From NCBI GenBank assembly GCA_963833505.1, contig CAWHYG010000007.1, positions 1,364,001 through 1,428,000 of the forward strand: a DNA stretch of 64,000 nt, given 5' to 3'. The notes beneath the pieces were generated by a model. The model ran no database searches, was not told the origin of the DNA, and was given only the letters and a program-made list of their open reading frames with translations. Within the stretch, counting starts at the first letter, position 1. Each line of letters starts with the position of its first letter. The stretch comes from CAWHYG01 sp963833505 (lineage in GTDB: Bacteria; Eisenbacteria; RBG-16-71-46; CAIMUX01). Made by a program: the position numbers and the translations under genes. Shown here piece after piece: positions 35,185 to 43,952 of this stretch.

Positions 35185-36339
35185 ATGGCGATCCACGACC
35201 GGTCCGGATCGAACGACCACTCCGGAGAAGGGCTCCGCGCCCGCAGCCGGCGGGGCCGTATCGGGCGGACCTGGTGGTCGGAGCGCTGGATCCGCGTCCT
35301 CGAGACGATCGGCCTGGGGGACCGCCTCCATCGCGGGCGCACGCTGGCGCGGGCCGGAAGCGTCCTCTCCCTTTCGATCGAGAGCGGAGAAGCGAACGCC
35401 GAAGTCATGGGCAACCGACAGGAGATCTTCCAGGTCAAGATCGGCATGGAACCGATCCCATCCGAGGCCTGGACGACGCTGGAAGGAATCCTCGCGAGGC
35501 GGGCCCTGTTCGCGGCCCGGCTGCTCAGCGGCGACATCCCGGTCCAGATCGAGGTGGCCTTCGCGGAGGCCGGGCTCTCGTTGTTCCCCGCCAGGCCGGG
35601 AGAGCTGGAGGCCGACTGCACCTGTCCCGACCCCGCGCGGCCCTGCCCCCACGCCGCCGCCGTCTTCTATCTGATTGCCGAACGCTTCGACGAGGATCCC
35701 TTCGAGCTGTTCCGCTTTCGCGGGCGCGGTCGCGCCGAGCTGATCGCCGGGATCACCGGGTCGGATGAATCCGGCGCCGCGAAGGCCCGCTCGGATGCAT
35801 CCGGCGCCGCCCCGGCCTTTCCGGACGGTGACGCGAACGCCATTTCGGATGGATCCGGCGCTGCCCGGGCCGTCTTGGACGAATCCGGTGCCGCAAAGGC
35901 CCCCTCGGATCAATCCGGCGACGCCCCGGCCCTTTCGGACGGAATCAGCGCTTCGCAAGCCTTCTCCGATGGATCTGACGTCGACCAGTCACTCTCGGAC
36001 GAAACCGGCGCCACCCGGGCCCTCTCCGATGGCTCCGGCGACGCCCCGGCCTTCCGGAACGGATCAGGCGCCGCCCGGCCCGTTTCGGACGGAGCCGGCG
36101 TCGAAGCGGCCACGCCGGCCGAATCCGCATTCGAGGTCCTGGAGGGGTTCTGGGAGCTGAGAGGCGAGCTGGAGTCGCTCGAGCCGCGGATTCATCCCCC
36201 GCCGATTCCCCAGGCGGTCCTGCGGCGTCTCGGACCTCCCCCGGGCGCCGGACACGACTCTCCCGCGGAAGCGGCCCTCTTTCGCGCCTACCAGATCGCC
36301 AGCGCCTGGGCCCTCAAGACGGCCATGAAGCCGGAATAG
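35185..36339 (+). CDS. SWIM zinc-finger protein with decapeptide repeats
   Basis: A 384-residue protein encoded directly after the SNF2 ATPase. The SWIM finger is ADCTCPDPARPCPHAAAVFY (CxC...CxH, about residues 147-166), a zinc fold implicated in DNA or protein binding. Both flanks match bacterial SWIM proteins that accompany SNF2 motors (TWWSERWIRVLE near the N-terminus, ALFRAYQIASAWALKTA near the C-terminus). Between them, residues 193-310 are twelve near-perfect Ser/Asp/Gly/Ala decapeptides, absent from typical relatives. ATG 35185 overlaps nothing and lies 2 bases after the SNF2 stop. Confidence 0.9.
   Translation: MAIHDRSGSNDHSGEGLRARSRRGRIGRTWWSERWIRVLETIGLGDRLHRGRTLARAGSVLSLSIESGEANAEVMGNRQEIFQVKIGMEPIPSEAWTTLEGILARRALFAARLLSGDIPVQIEVAFAEAGLSLFPARPGELEADCTCPDPARPCPHAAAVFYLIAERFDEDPFELFRFRGRGRAELIAGITGSDESGAAKARSDASGAAPAFPDGDANAISDGSGAARAVLDESGAAKAPSDQSGDAPALSDGISASQAFSDGSDVDQSLSDETGATRALSDGSGDAPAFRNGSGAARPVSDGAGVEAATPAESAFEVLEGFWELRGELESLEPRIHPPPIPQAVLRRLGPPPGAGHDSPAEAALFRAYQIASAWALKTAMKPE
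35761..36114 (+). repeat. 30-bp coding minisatellite in the SWIM gene
   Basis: Twelve in-frame units of 30 bases (one of 24) encode decapeptides like SDESGAAKAR and SDGSGDAPAF. The spacing keeps frame throughout. The acidic, small-residue composition suggests a flexible linker. Confidence 0.9.
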
Positions 36340-36363
36340 CCGGCCCAACGGAAGGAGCACGCC

Positions 36364-37233
36364 ATGTCTGAGACGGATCGAAGCCTGCCGGTATCCGAGC
36401 ACTTTGTTCTCCAGAATCTTGCCCCCGGCGTCTGGGCCGCCGTCGCGCGCCCCTCGGGCGCGGCCGTCAGCAATTCCGGAATCGTCGACCTGGGAGACCG
36501 GACCCTGATCTTCGATACCTTCCTGTCGGTCGCGGCCGCGGCGGATCTCCTCGCCGCGGCGCGCAGTCTGACCGGACGGGACCCCGCGTTCGCCCTCCTC
36601 AGCCACTCCCATCCCGATCACTGGATCGGAAGCGCGGCACTGGCTCCGGAAACGGTGATCATCTCCACCGCCGGCGCCCGGGCCGAGATGCCCGCCGCGT
36701 CCGCCCGATTCCGGGAGATGCGCGGAGAGGTGGCACCCGCTGGTCCGCCCGCGTCCGCTTTGCGGATGCCCGATCTGGCCATCGAGGGCGATCTGACGTT
36801 TCACGGCTCCGAGCGCACGGCGGAGTTCCGGAGCCGGGGCAAGGGACACACCGCCTGCGACGCCATCCTCGTTCTTCCCGCCGAGAAGATCGTCTTCCTG
36901 GGAGACCTGGGCTTCTTCAGGATCCAGCCTTATGCGGGCATCGGCTACCCCCGCGACTGGCGCGAACGCCTGACGGAGCTCGAAGCGTCGGAGCACCGCG
37001 TCTTTGTCCCGGGCCACGGGCCGGTCGGCACGAAGGAGGATCTGGCGCTGACCCGCGAGTATCTCGCGGCGCTCGGCGAGCTGATCGAGCGAGGCCTGGC
37101 CGAGGGCAGGACTGCCGATGACATGCTCCGCCTGCCGGTTCCGCCCGCGCTCGAAGCCTGGCGGCAGAAGGACCGCGACCGGTTCGAACGCAACCTGCGC
37201 GGGTTGATCGAGCGTTCCGCGGCCTGGGCCTGA
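36364..37233 (+). CDS. Metallo-beta-lactamase-fold hydrolase
   Basis: A 289-residue MBL-fold enzyme. Zinc ligands: LLSHSHPDHWIG (HxHxDH, about residue 80), GKGHTACDAILVLP (His near 161), FLGDLGFF (Asp) and FVPGHGPVG (His near 219). Overall it resembles the small-molecule MBL hydrolases (glyoxalase II/quinone-lactonase type); the substrate is not evident. It lies 24 bases after the SWIM gene with GGAAGGAG upstream of ATG 36364, and may share the transcript. Confidence 0.88.
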   Translation: MSETDRSLPVSEHFVLQNLAPGVWAAVARPSGAAVSNSGIVDLGDRTLIFDTFLSVAAAADLLAAARSLTGRDPAFALLSHSHPDHWIGSAALAPETVIISTAGARAEMPAASARFREMRGEVAPAGPPASALRMPDLAIEGDLTFHGSERTAEFRSRGKGHTACDAILVLPAEKIVFLGDLGFFRIQPYAGIGYPRDWRERLTELEASEHRVFVPGHGPVGTKEDLALTREYLAALGELIERGLAEGRTADDMLRLPVPPALEAWRQKDRDRFERNLRGLIERSAAWA

Positions 37234-37361
37234 CACGGCTCCAGTGTCCCGACTCGGCTCAGGTGCGCTGACCCGGGCTCAAACGGTCCTGACGGTTGTC
37301 CTGACTGGGCTCGCCGGGCCTGAATCGGTTCAAAACTCTGCAGCCTGGGCCTGACGCGGCT

Positions 37362-37904
37362 CTACTTCGACAGCAGCAACTTGCCCTGGCCGAGCGGCCC
37401 GGCCGCGTCCAGCCGGTACAGATACACGCCCGCCGGAGCCGGACGGCCGGCGTCGTCGCGCCCGTCCCAGACCACCTGATGCTCGCCGGGCGCCAGGATT
37501 CCGGCCGCCAACGACCGCACCCGGCGCCCGCTCGGATCGTAGACGGCGAGGCTGGCCGGGCCGAGGTCCGGCCAGCGGAACGAGAGGATCGTCTGTCGGC
37601 TGAATGGATTCGGACGGCAGGAGAGTTGGATCGCTTGCGTCTCCGGCGCCGTCCTCTCCGGCACGCCCGTCGTCGCCAGCAGCATGGCGGCGAAGGCATC
37701 GATGAACCCCCATCCATAGGAGTTGTCATCGCCCGCCGGGCCTTCGTCTCGAGCCGTATTCATGAGAATCGCCTTGATCGTGTCGACCTCGAGATCGGGA
37801 TAGGCGGAACGGAGGAGGGCGACCGCGCCGGCCACGTGTGGTCCGGAGAACGGCGCGCCGGTCGCTTGGAGGACATCTGACCCTGGTCTTTCATTCGAGC
37901 ATCC
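37362..37904 (-). pseudogene. C-terminal remnant of a secreted subtilase with FlgD-like domain
   Basis: An open frame with no credible start carries the end of an S8 serine protease followed by a secretion-type C-terminal domain. GAPFSGPHVAGAVALLRSAY aligns with the serine motif GTSMAxPHVAGA, but the nucleophile position is Pro. NSYGWGFIDAFAAM is the usual end of the catalytic domain. Then PNPFSRQTILSF, VYDPSGRRVRSLAAG and GVYLYRLDA form the FlgD-like Ig module common at the end of secreted proteins. An in-frame stop at 37905-37907 cuts it off; Asp and His parts are missing. Confidence 0.7.
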
Positions 37905-37975
37905 TCAGGTCACCGCACGCGCGATTCCTATGGGTATCGACCCGCAGCGATTCTACCACCGTGCGGGCGCCACCG

Positions 37976-39025
37976 CTAGGCAGGATCGGGCCGGACGGCC
38001 TCGTCGACGGTCAGGGCGGGACGGTGGTCGAACGGCTGCCGGCGGATCGGGCACGCCCCGATCTCGCAGTGCGCGCAGTAGATCCGGCCGCACGGGTCGC
38101 TGTGAAAGAGGATCTCGCCCTCCATCCCGAATTCCCGGAGCACGGCCCGTTCGAAGTCCTCAGCGACCTGATGGGCTCGCTCGACCTCCCAGAACTCCGG
38201 CATGACGAGGTGCGCGTCGACGTGATGGAAGCGCCCCATGCGGATGGCCCGCAGGTGGTGGATCCGGATGACGCCGTCGACGCGCGCTCGATCGAGCGCG
38301 CCGACCAGCCGGACCATCAGATCGGGATCCTCCTCATCCAGAAGGCCGCCGGCGGCATGGCGGACGAGTCGGAATCCGACTATGACCAGCCCGATGCCGA
38401 CCAGGAACGCCACCGCCGGATCCACCCAGCGGAGGCCGGTCACGCGCACGAGGAAAAGCCCCGCGACCACGCCGACGCCGGTGTAGAAGTCGGAAAGCAC
38501 ATGGCGGCCGTCGGCGATAAGCGTGAGGGAGTTGTGCCTTCGGCCGGTGCGAAGCAGGTACCATCCCAGGAGCGCGTTGACGACGCCCGCTCCGACCACG
38601 AGGCCGATGCCGAGGCCGATCCGCGTGACCTCGGGGCCCTTCATGCAGACGTGGACCGACTCCCAGAAGATGAAGACCGCGGCGAACGAGATCATCCCTC
38701 CTTCGAACGCCGCGGTGAAGAATTCGATCTTCCCGTGGCCGTAGGGATGGCTGCGGTCGGCGGGTTTGCCGGCGAAGAGGACGCTGCCCACGGCGAAGGC
38801 GGCGGCCACGACGTTGACGATGCTCTCCAACCCGTCGGCCAGCACGGCGGCCGAGCCGGTGAGATGGTAGGCAGTCAGTTTGACGGCCAGGAGCGCCATG
38901 CTGACGACGAACGAGACCGTCGCAGCGCGCAGTCGGACGCGTTCGTCTCCTCCGGTCGCAGCCCGGGTCCGGCCCAGGGGGCCCACTGGAACGCCGACAG
39001 ATGTTGTTGCGGTTGCCCGGCTCAT
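37976..39025 (-). CDS. Cation diffusion facilitator (CDF) metal transporter
   Basis: A 349-residue inner-membrane CDF transporter exporting divalent metal by proton antiport. Six hydrophobic segments are visible. Signature parts: LADGLESIVNVVAAAFAVG (Asp/Glu site in helix 2), HPYGHGKIEFFTAAFEG and ADGRHVLSDFYTGVGV (helix 5 Asp). The cytoplasmic C-terminal domain includes HHVDAHLVMP and an unusual Cys/His-rich end (DPCGRIYCAHCEIGACPI), a likely extra metal site. ATG 39025 is the natural start before the first helix, although no ribosome site stands out. Confidence 0.88.
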   Translation of the reverse strand: MSRATATTSVGVPVGPLGRTRAATGGDERVRLRAATVSFVVSMALLAVKLTAYHLTGSAAVLADGLESIVNVVAAAFAVGSVLFAGKPADRSHPYGHGKIEFFTAAFEGGMISFAAVFIFWESVHVCMKGPEVTRIGLGIGLVVGAGVVNALLGWYLLRTGRRHNSLTLIADGRHVLSDFYTGVGVVAGLFLVRVTGLRWVDPAVAFLVGIGLVIVGFRLVRHAAGGLLDEEDPDLMVRLVGALDRARVDGVIRIHHLRAIRMGRFHHVDAHLVMPEFWEVERAHQVAEDFERAVLREFGMEGEILFHSDPCGRIYCAHCEIGACPIRRQPFDHRPALTVDEAVRPDPA

Positions 39026-39180
39026 TTGCGAGAGAATACCGGACACGCTGGTTGTCTGAATAGGCCCGGAAGACCTCGAAAGACCCGACTGCAGAATCTT
39101 CCATGCGATGCAGTCGCAGGACATGAAGGCCCGAATCCGGAGAACTGGCGGCGTCCCGCGCCGGTTGTTAGGATCCGACA

Positions 39181-39354
39181 GGGGATTGCGGCAACTCGGC
39201 ACGGAAGCGCGGCCGGGGACTGAGGCCGGGACGGCGGCAGAGGACTGCGGCCGGGGACTCCGGAAGGGCACTCCAGAAGGGACTGCGGCAGCGGATTGCG
39301 GGCGGAGGTTTCAGCCGGGAGCTTCGGCCCGGCACCTCGGCCCGGAGTTTCGGC
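39181..39354 (+). repeat. Degenerate 15-bp repeat upstream of selD
   Basis: About eleven imperfect 15-base units of the form GGACTGCGGCCGGGG cover the region just before the selD start. No gene is supported in 39026-39372. Confidence 0.55.
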
Positions 39355-39372
39355 ACAGAGAGAGAACAGCTC

Positions 39373-40440
39373 ATGACCAGAGACCAGATTCGCAGACTGA
39401 CCGAGATGGTCGCCTGCGCCGGGTGAGCATCGAAACTGGCTCCAGGGGACCTGGAGCAGGTGCTCTCCCAGCTTGCGCCGAGCCGGCATCCGGACCTTCT
39501 CGTCGGGCTCGATTGGCACGACGATGCGGGCGTATTCCGCCTGACGCCCGATCTGGCGGTGATCCAGACGGTCGATTTCTTCACGCCGGTCGTTGATGAT
39601 CCGTTCGACTACGGCGAGATCGCGGCCGCCAACAGTCTGAGCGACGTGTACGCCATGGGGGGCGAGCCGCTCACGGCGATGAACGTGGTCGGGTTCCCGA
39701 ACGACGACCTGGATCTTCCAGTGCTGTCCGAGATCCTCCGCGGTGGACAGTCGATGACGACGAGAGCCGGCGCCGTACTCGTGGGCGGCCACACGGTGAA
39801 ATCGCCCGAGCTGTTCTACGGCCTGTCCGTCCTGGGGCGAATCCATCCGGATCGGATCGTGGCGAACTCGGGCGCCCGGCCCGGGGATCGACTCGTGCTG
39901 ACCAAGCCCCTCGGCACCGGAATCCTGACGACCGCCTTGAAAAAGGGCCGGCTGGCTCCGGAGCACCTGGCCGGCGTGACGGCGGTCATGAAGGAGCTGA
40001 ACGCCCGGACCTCGCGTCTGATGGTGGAGGCGGGCGCGCACGCCTGCACGGACGTGACCGGCTACGGTCTGGCCGGACATCTCCATGAGATGACCTCGGC
40101 CAGCGGCGTCGACGCCGATCTCGACCTCGACCGCATTCCGATCCTCGCGGGCGCCCTCGAGCATGCCCGAGCCGGCGACATCCCGGGCGGATTGAACTCC
40201 AATCGGCGGTATCTCGAGGGGAAATGTCTCTTGCCCGAGGGCGGGGATCCGAACCGTCTCGACCTGCTTTTCGATCCGCAGACCTCGGGCGGCCTGCTGA
40301 TCAGCCTGGCGCCGGCGGAGGCCGACCGGCTGGTGGACGCACTCGCTGCGCCGGAAGGAAGCGACGCATCGGCCAGGACGGCTTGCGTGATCGGCTCGGT
40401 CCGGGCCGGCACGGGACTCATTCAGGTGCACGCGGGCTGA
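39373..40440 (+). CDS. selD: Selenide, water dikinase SelD, a selenoprotein (in-frame TGA as Sec18)
   Basis: Makes selenophosphate from selenide and ATP for selenocysteine and selenouridine synthesis. Reading through the TGA at 39424-39426 gives MTRDQIRRLTEMVACAG-Sec-ASK. Sec18 aligns with E. coli Cys17 and the following Lys21 with Lys20, both essential. The downstream frame is a complete SelD: LLVGLDWHDDAGVF, TVDFFTPVVDDPFDYGEIAA, NSLSDVYAMGG, VGGHTVKSPE, CTDVTGYGLAGHL and FDPQTSGGLL. Total length 355 residues. A hairpin stands just after the TGA. Automated calls would start too late at GTG 39460 and lose the active site. It implies SelA, SelB and tRNA-Sec elsewhere in the genome. Confidence 0.93.
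39435..39461 (+). promoter_or_regulatory. Candidate bacterial SECIS hairpin
   Basis: GCTCCAGG (39439-39446) and CCTGGAGC (39450-39457) form a perfect 8-bp stem with loop GGA, extended by a few weaker pairs. It begins 12 bases after the UGA, in the window used by SelB-binding bacterial SECIS elements. Confidence 0.6.
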
Positions 40441-40603
40441 CCTCGCTCGGAGCCGACAACGCGGCGCCCGCCGTCAGTCTGAGCCGGAGCGGCCCTGGCC
40501 CGGAGCTGACCATCCCCGGAGCCGCGCCAGCTCGCTGATCCACACCACGGCGGTGGATGGGCCATCCCGCCTGGCCCGCACCGCTCCGGATCGTCCGAGC
40601 CGG

Positions 40604-41266
40604 TCAGCGGCTTTCCGGCTCCGCCAGAAGCGCGCGGATCTTCTCTTCCAAGAGCCCGGAGTTCCACTCGGGCGCAGCGACGCCTTCCGACTCCCCCATC
40701 AGGAACTGCGGCTTGCCCGGCTTCCATCCGGCCACCAGCGCGTTCTGATTCGGGGGCTCGCTGTTCATCCGCGCGTCCGGGTCCCACGTGTCGTTCCGGC
40801 CGTACAGGAGAAACAGGTTGTACACGTTGCGGCCGGTCGGAAGGTCGAACAGCCGGGCGAAGGCGCGCGCGATCCGGCCGGAATCATCCCAGTAATGGCA
40901 GATGCCGGGGCCGGCGAATTTCTCCGCCACCTGTTTCGTCCGGGAACCCACGTCGCTCGGCATGATGCTGGTCCAGACGACCGACACCGCCAGATCCGGG
41001 GAATTGATCCTCTGGGTCACGACATCGACCAGATCCTGCACCGCGGCATTGCAGTCGCCGCAGCTCGGGCTCACGATCGCGACCAGGCGGACCTTGCCCG
41101 ATTCTCCCTCGAAATCCCTCCGGAAGGGCTGGAAGGCGTTGTCGAGCTCCACGTAGGGAAGCGTCTCCCCGGCCGGACTCCGGGCGGCCTTGCGCGCGCA
41201 GGCCGGAACCAGCATCAAGGTCAGGATGAGAAGCGGAGCCCATCCGCGGCGTGGCCACTGGCACAT
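40604..41266 (-). CDS. Thioredoxin-fold lipoprotein
   Basis: A 220-residue probable lipoprotein: the signal peptide PLLILTLMLVPAC carries a lipobox with Cys after residue 20. The mature part has a thioredoxin-like fold with the redox site SPSCGDCNAAVQDLVD (CGDC) after a central strand (VRLVAIVSP). Later segments (GPGICHYWDDSGRIARAFA, NVYNLFLLYG) resemble peroxiredoxin/TlpA-like proteins. It likely acts in envelope thiol chemistry; the partner is unknown. ATG 41266 with GGAGGG 8 bases upstream is preferred to a longer frame. Confidence 0.8.
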   Translation of the reverse strand: MCQWPRRGWAPLLILTLMLVPACARKAARSPAGETLPYVELDNAFQPFRRDFEGESGKVRLVAIVSPSCGDCNAAVQDLVDVVTQRINSPDLAVSVVWTSIMPSDVGSRTKQVAEKFAGPGICHYWDDSGRIARAFARLFDLPTGRNVYNLFLLYGRNDTWDPDARMNSEPPNQNALVAGWKPGKPQFLMGESEGVAAPEWNSGLLEEKIRALLAEPESR

Positions 41267-41589
41267 CAACGAGTCCCTCCCGAGTTCGTGCGTTGCAGAT
41301 TCCGGCGATTTCCAGCATCGCAGCTTCCGTCCGGCGGCGGCCCGTCTCGCCTCCGCCGCCGGCTTAAACCAGTAGTCGCTGCGGGCGCCGATGTGCAAGT
41401 CGGAATCTCGATGCAAAAACGGGCCGGGAACCGGACGGGAAATGATATCATCCATGGTTCCGGAACCGGCGCCGGCCGCAGGCGTTCCGTTTCCGGCGCC
41501 GCCCTTGCGGAAAAATGAATGCGAAAGTTCGGACCAGGCGAGTCTGCGGTCGTCCCGATGCCGACTCGGGTCCTGGATCATAGGAGGCC
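41267..41589. promoter_or_regulatory. Divergent control region with inverted repeats
   Basis: This 323-base gap lies between the thioredoxin lipoprotein and the cupredoxin. It holds a perfect 10-bp inverted repeat (CCGGCGGCGG/CCGCCGCCGG, 41331-41362) and the perfect palindrome ATGATATCAT (41442-41451), which includes a TATCAT -10-like hexamer. A regulator cannot be named. Confidence 0.35.
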
Positions 41590-42237
41590 ATGATGTTCCG
41601 AAAACTCGTATTGGGGTCTGCGTTCCTGTGCGCCTTTCTCGTCTCCTCCTCGCTGCCGGCCGCGGCCAAGACCTGGATCGTGCAGGCGGCCGGCATGACC
41701 TTCACTCCCGCCAATCTCACGATCTCCCAGGGAGACAGCGTCAAGTGGGTCTGGGTGAACGGAACCCACACGGTGACGTCGGGCCCGCCCTGCACGGCGG
41801 ACGGAATGTTCAACGCGCCGCTCGACAACACGCACCAGACGTTCATCCTCCAGTTCAACAACCCAGGCTCCGTGCCGTATTTCTGCGTTTTCCACTGTTC
41901 CTTCGGAATGACCGGAACCATCATGATCGAGAGGTCGAGCGGGGTCGACGTGCCGGTCTCCGCGCGCACGGTGACGCTCACCGCCCTGCCCAATCCATTC
42001 GCGCCGAGCACCACGCTGCACTTCTCGCTGGCGCAGCCCGGTCATCTCCAGTTGGACATCATCGATGCGACCGGACGCCACGTGGCCACCCTGGCGAATC
42101 GGGATTTCGCGCCGGGAGCCCAGGAGGTCGTGTGGAACGGCCGGACCGACGCCGGCACCCCCGCCTCGAGCGGGATCTACTTCGCGCGCCTCACGGGCGT
42201 CGCCTCGAACCGCGCCGTCCTGGTTCTCCTGCGATAG
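41590..42237 (+). CDS. Exported cupredoxin with FlgD-like C-terminal domain
   Basis: A 215-residue exported blue-copper protein. Signal peptide residues 1-27. Residues 28-118 are a plastocyanin-like domain: first ligand His in NGTHTVTSG, then YFCVFHCSFGMTG supplying Cys, His and Met. An Ig-like FlgD module follows (LPNPFAPSTTLHFSL, DIIDATGRHVATLA, GIYFARLTG). Likely an electron carrier or copper-binding envelope protein; the C-terminal module is commonly linked to secretion or surface anchoring in FCB-type bacteria. AGGAGG precedes ATG 41590. Confidence 0.87.
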   Translation: MMFRKLVLGSAFLCAFLVSSSLPAAAKTWIVQAAGMTFTPANLTISQGDSVKWVWVNGTHTVTSGPPCTADGMFNAPLDNTHQTFILQFNNPGSVPYFCVFHCSFGMTGTIMIERSSGVDVPVSARTVTLTALPNPFAPSTTLHFSLAQPGHLQLDIIDATGRHVATLANRDFAPGAQEVVWNGRTDAGTPASSGIYFARLTGVASNRAVLVLLR

Positions 42238-42284
42238 GAATCGAGGAAGCGATCAGCAGATCGGCCTGACCCGGTCAAGCACCG

Positions 42285-42315
42285 AGGCCACTCTCCGCCG
42301 GCGCGGGGGTGGCCT
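42285..42315 (+). terminator. Hairpin after the cupredoxin gene
   Basis: AGGCCAC (42285-42291) pairs with GTGGCCT (42309-42315) and is followed by TTCGCTTC. The stem is short and the T tract weak. Confidence 0.35.
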
Positions 42316-42464
42316 TTCGCTTCACCCGGCCCCCGGCTCACGGTGGCGATCCGGACGCCCCGCCCGGAGCAACCCACAACCGGTTGCGTCTTGCTCCGCC
42401 GGCCCGCACAATCCCAAAGGGACGATCGCTCGGAACCAGCCGGCGCGCGGATCGGGAGGCGAGA

Positions 42465-43343
42465 ATGGCCGAGAACGGCGAATCCTGGATCGGCGGTGGG
42501 CCGCTCGCGTCTTTGGCGCTCTATGGTCGTTTCGTCCGCTTTGCCCACACGCTCTTTTCGCTGCCGCTGGTCCTGGCCGGAATGCTCATCGGCGCCCGCG
42601 GCTGGCCGGGGCTCCGGATCTTCCTGCTGGCGCTCGTGGCGGCGACCGGCGCCCGCACCACCGCCCTGGCGCTCAATCGCATCATCGACCGGGAGATCGA
42701 CGCCCGGAACCCGCGCACGGCCGGAAGAGAGCTGCCCCGCGGAGATCTCACCCTCGCCCGCGCCTGGGCCGTGACCGCGACCGGCCTCTTGGTCTATCTC
42801 GCCGCCGCCGCGTCGCTCGGGCGCGTCGTCCTGGCTCTGTCTCCCATCCCGGTCGTCGTATTCGCCGGCTATCCGTATCTGAAGCGGTTCACGCCGCTCT
42901 GCCATCTCGGAGTCGGCCTGGGCCTCGCGCTATCCCCGCTCGGCGGCTGGCTCGCCGCCAAAGGCACCCTTTCCGGCATCGACCACGTGATTCCCCTGGG
43001 CCTGTTCGGGCTCTTCTGGGTCGCCGGTTTCGACGTGATCTACGCCACTCTCGACGAGGAATTCGACCGCGCCTGCGGCATCCAGTCCCTCCCGGCCGCC
43101 CTGGGCCGCGAGGCCGCGCTCAGGATCTCCTTCTGGATGCACCTCCTGTCGGTGCTGTGCCTCGTGGCCCTGTGGTGGGTCAACGGATGGTCGCGCCTGA
43201 GCCTCGTCCTCCTCCTGCCGGCCGCGGGCCTGCTCGCGCTCGAGCAATACAAGGCCCGCGACGTCGAGCTGGCCTTCTTCCGGATCAACATCCTGACCGG
43301 GTTCGCCGTGTTCGCGTTCGTCCTCACCGGAGTGGTCGGATGA
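42465..43343 (+). CDS. UbiA-family prenyltransferase, likely menaquinone pathway
   Basis: A 292-residue integral membrane prenyltransferase with about eight helices. The two Asp-rich Mg/diphosphate motifs are NRIIDREIDARNPRT (residues about 67-81) and YATLDEEFDRACG (about 190). It attaches a polyprenyl chain to an aromatic acid at the membrane. Coupled to ubiX (ATGA overlap) and ubiD, and in a genome with mqnA, mqnC and mqnE, it is best read as the prenyltransferase of the futalosine menaquinone pathway (MqnP). ATG 42465 follows GGGAGGC; a longer frame upstream lacks a ribosome site. Confidence 0.9.
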   Translation: MAENGESWIGGGPLASLALYGRFVRFAHTLFSLPLVLAGMLIGARGWPGLRIFLLALVAATGARTTALALNRIIDREIDARNPRTAGRELPRGDLTLARAWAVTATGLLVYLAAAASLGRVVLALSPIPVVVFAGYPYLKRFTPLCHLGVGLGLALSPLGGWLAAKGTLSGIDHVIPLGLFGLFWVAGFDVIYATLDEEFDRACGIQSLPAALGREAALRISFWMHLLSVLCLVALWWVNGWSRLSLVLLLPAAGLLALEQYKARDVELAFFRINILTGFAVFAFVLTGVVG

Positions 43344-43927
43344 CGGCCGTGCCCGCGAACCCGCCCGCCCCGATGCGCACGCTGATCGGGATCACCGGGG
43401 CTTCCGGAGCGATCTTCGCCGTCGACTTCGTGCGACGATGTCCGGGTGAGCGGTTTCTCATCGTCTCCGACTGGGGCCGCGCCGTTCTCAAGGACGAGAT
43501 GGATCTGACCCCGAAGGATCTGGCCCCGCACGTGGTCCGGACCTTTCCCGATTCCGATCTCGCCGCTCCCTTCTCATCGGGAACGAACCGGTATGACGCG
43601 TTTGTGATCGTGCCCTGCAGCGGTTCGACCCTCTCCAAGATCAGCGCCGGCCTGGGCGACACCCTGATCACGCGGGCGGCCCAGGTGGCGCTGAAGGAAC
43701 GGATGCGCCTCATCCTGGCTCTCCGCGAAACCCCGCTGTCCTCCGGTCTCCTCGAGAACGCCCTCAAGCTGTCCCGGGAAGGAGCCGTCATCGCGCCGAT
43801 CATGCCGCCGTTCTACCGCCGGCCCGCCACGATCGACGAGGCGGTCGCGGGTTATACAGACAAGCTGCTGGCGCTGATCGGCGCCGAGACCGGCCCGGGA
43901 TGGCGGTCCGAGGCGCTCGAACCGTGA
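43340..43927 (+). CDS. ubiX: UbiX-type flavin prenyltransferase
   Basis: A 195-residue flavoprotein that prenylates FMN to the prFMN cofactor needed by UbiD decarboxylases. Motifs: IGITGASGAIFAVDFVRR (residues 16-33), FVIVPCSGSTLSKISAGLGD (about 90-109), LALRETPLSSGLLENALKLS and APIMPPFY. Start overlaps the prenyltransferase stop by ATGA. The N-terminal residues 1-11 are slightly longer than usual, and an internal ATG at codon 12 is possible. Confidence 0.93.
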   Translation: MTAVPANPPAPMRTLIGITGASGAIFAVDFVRRCPGERFLIVSDWGRAVLKDEMDLTPKDLAPHVVRTFPDSDLAAPFSSGTNRYDAFVIVPCSGSTLSKISAGLGDTLITRAAQVALKERMRLILALRETPLSSGLLENALKLSREGAVIAPIMPPFYRRPATIDEAVAGYTDKLLALIGAETGPGWRSEALEP

Positions 43928-43952
43928 ACAGCGCCGGCGCCGGGCTGCGCCC

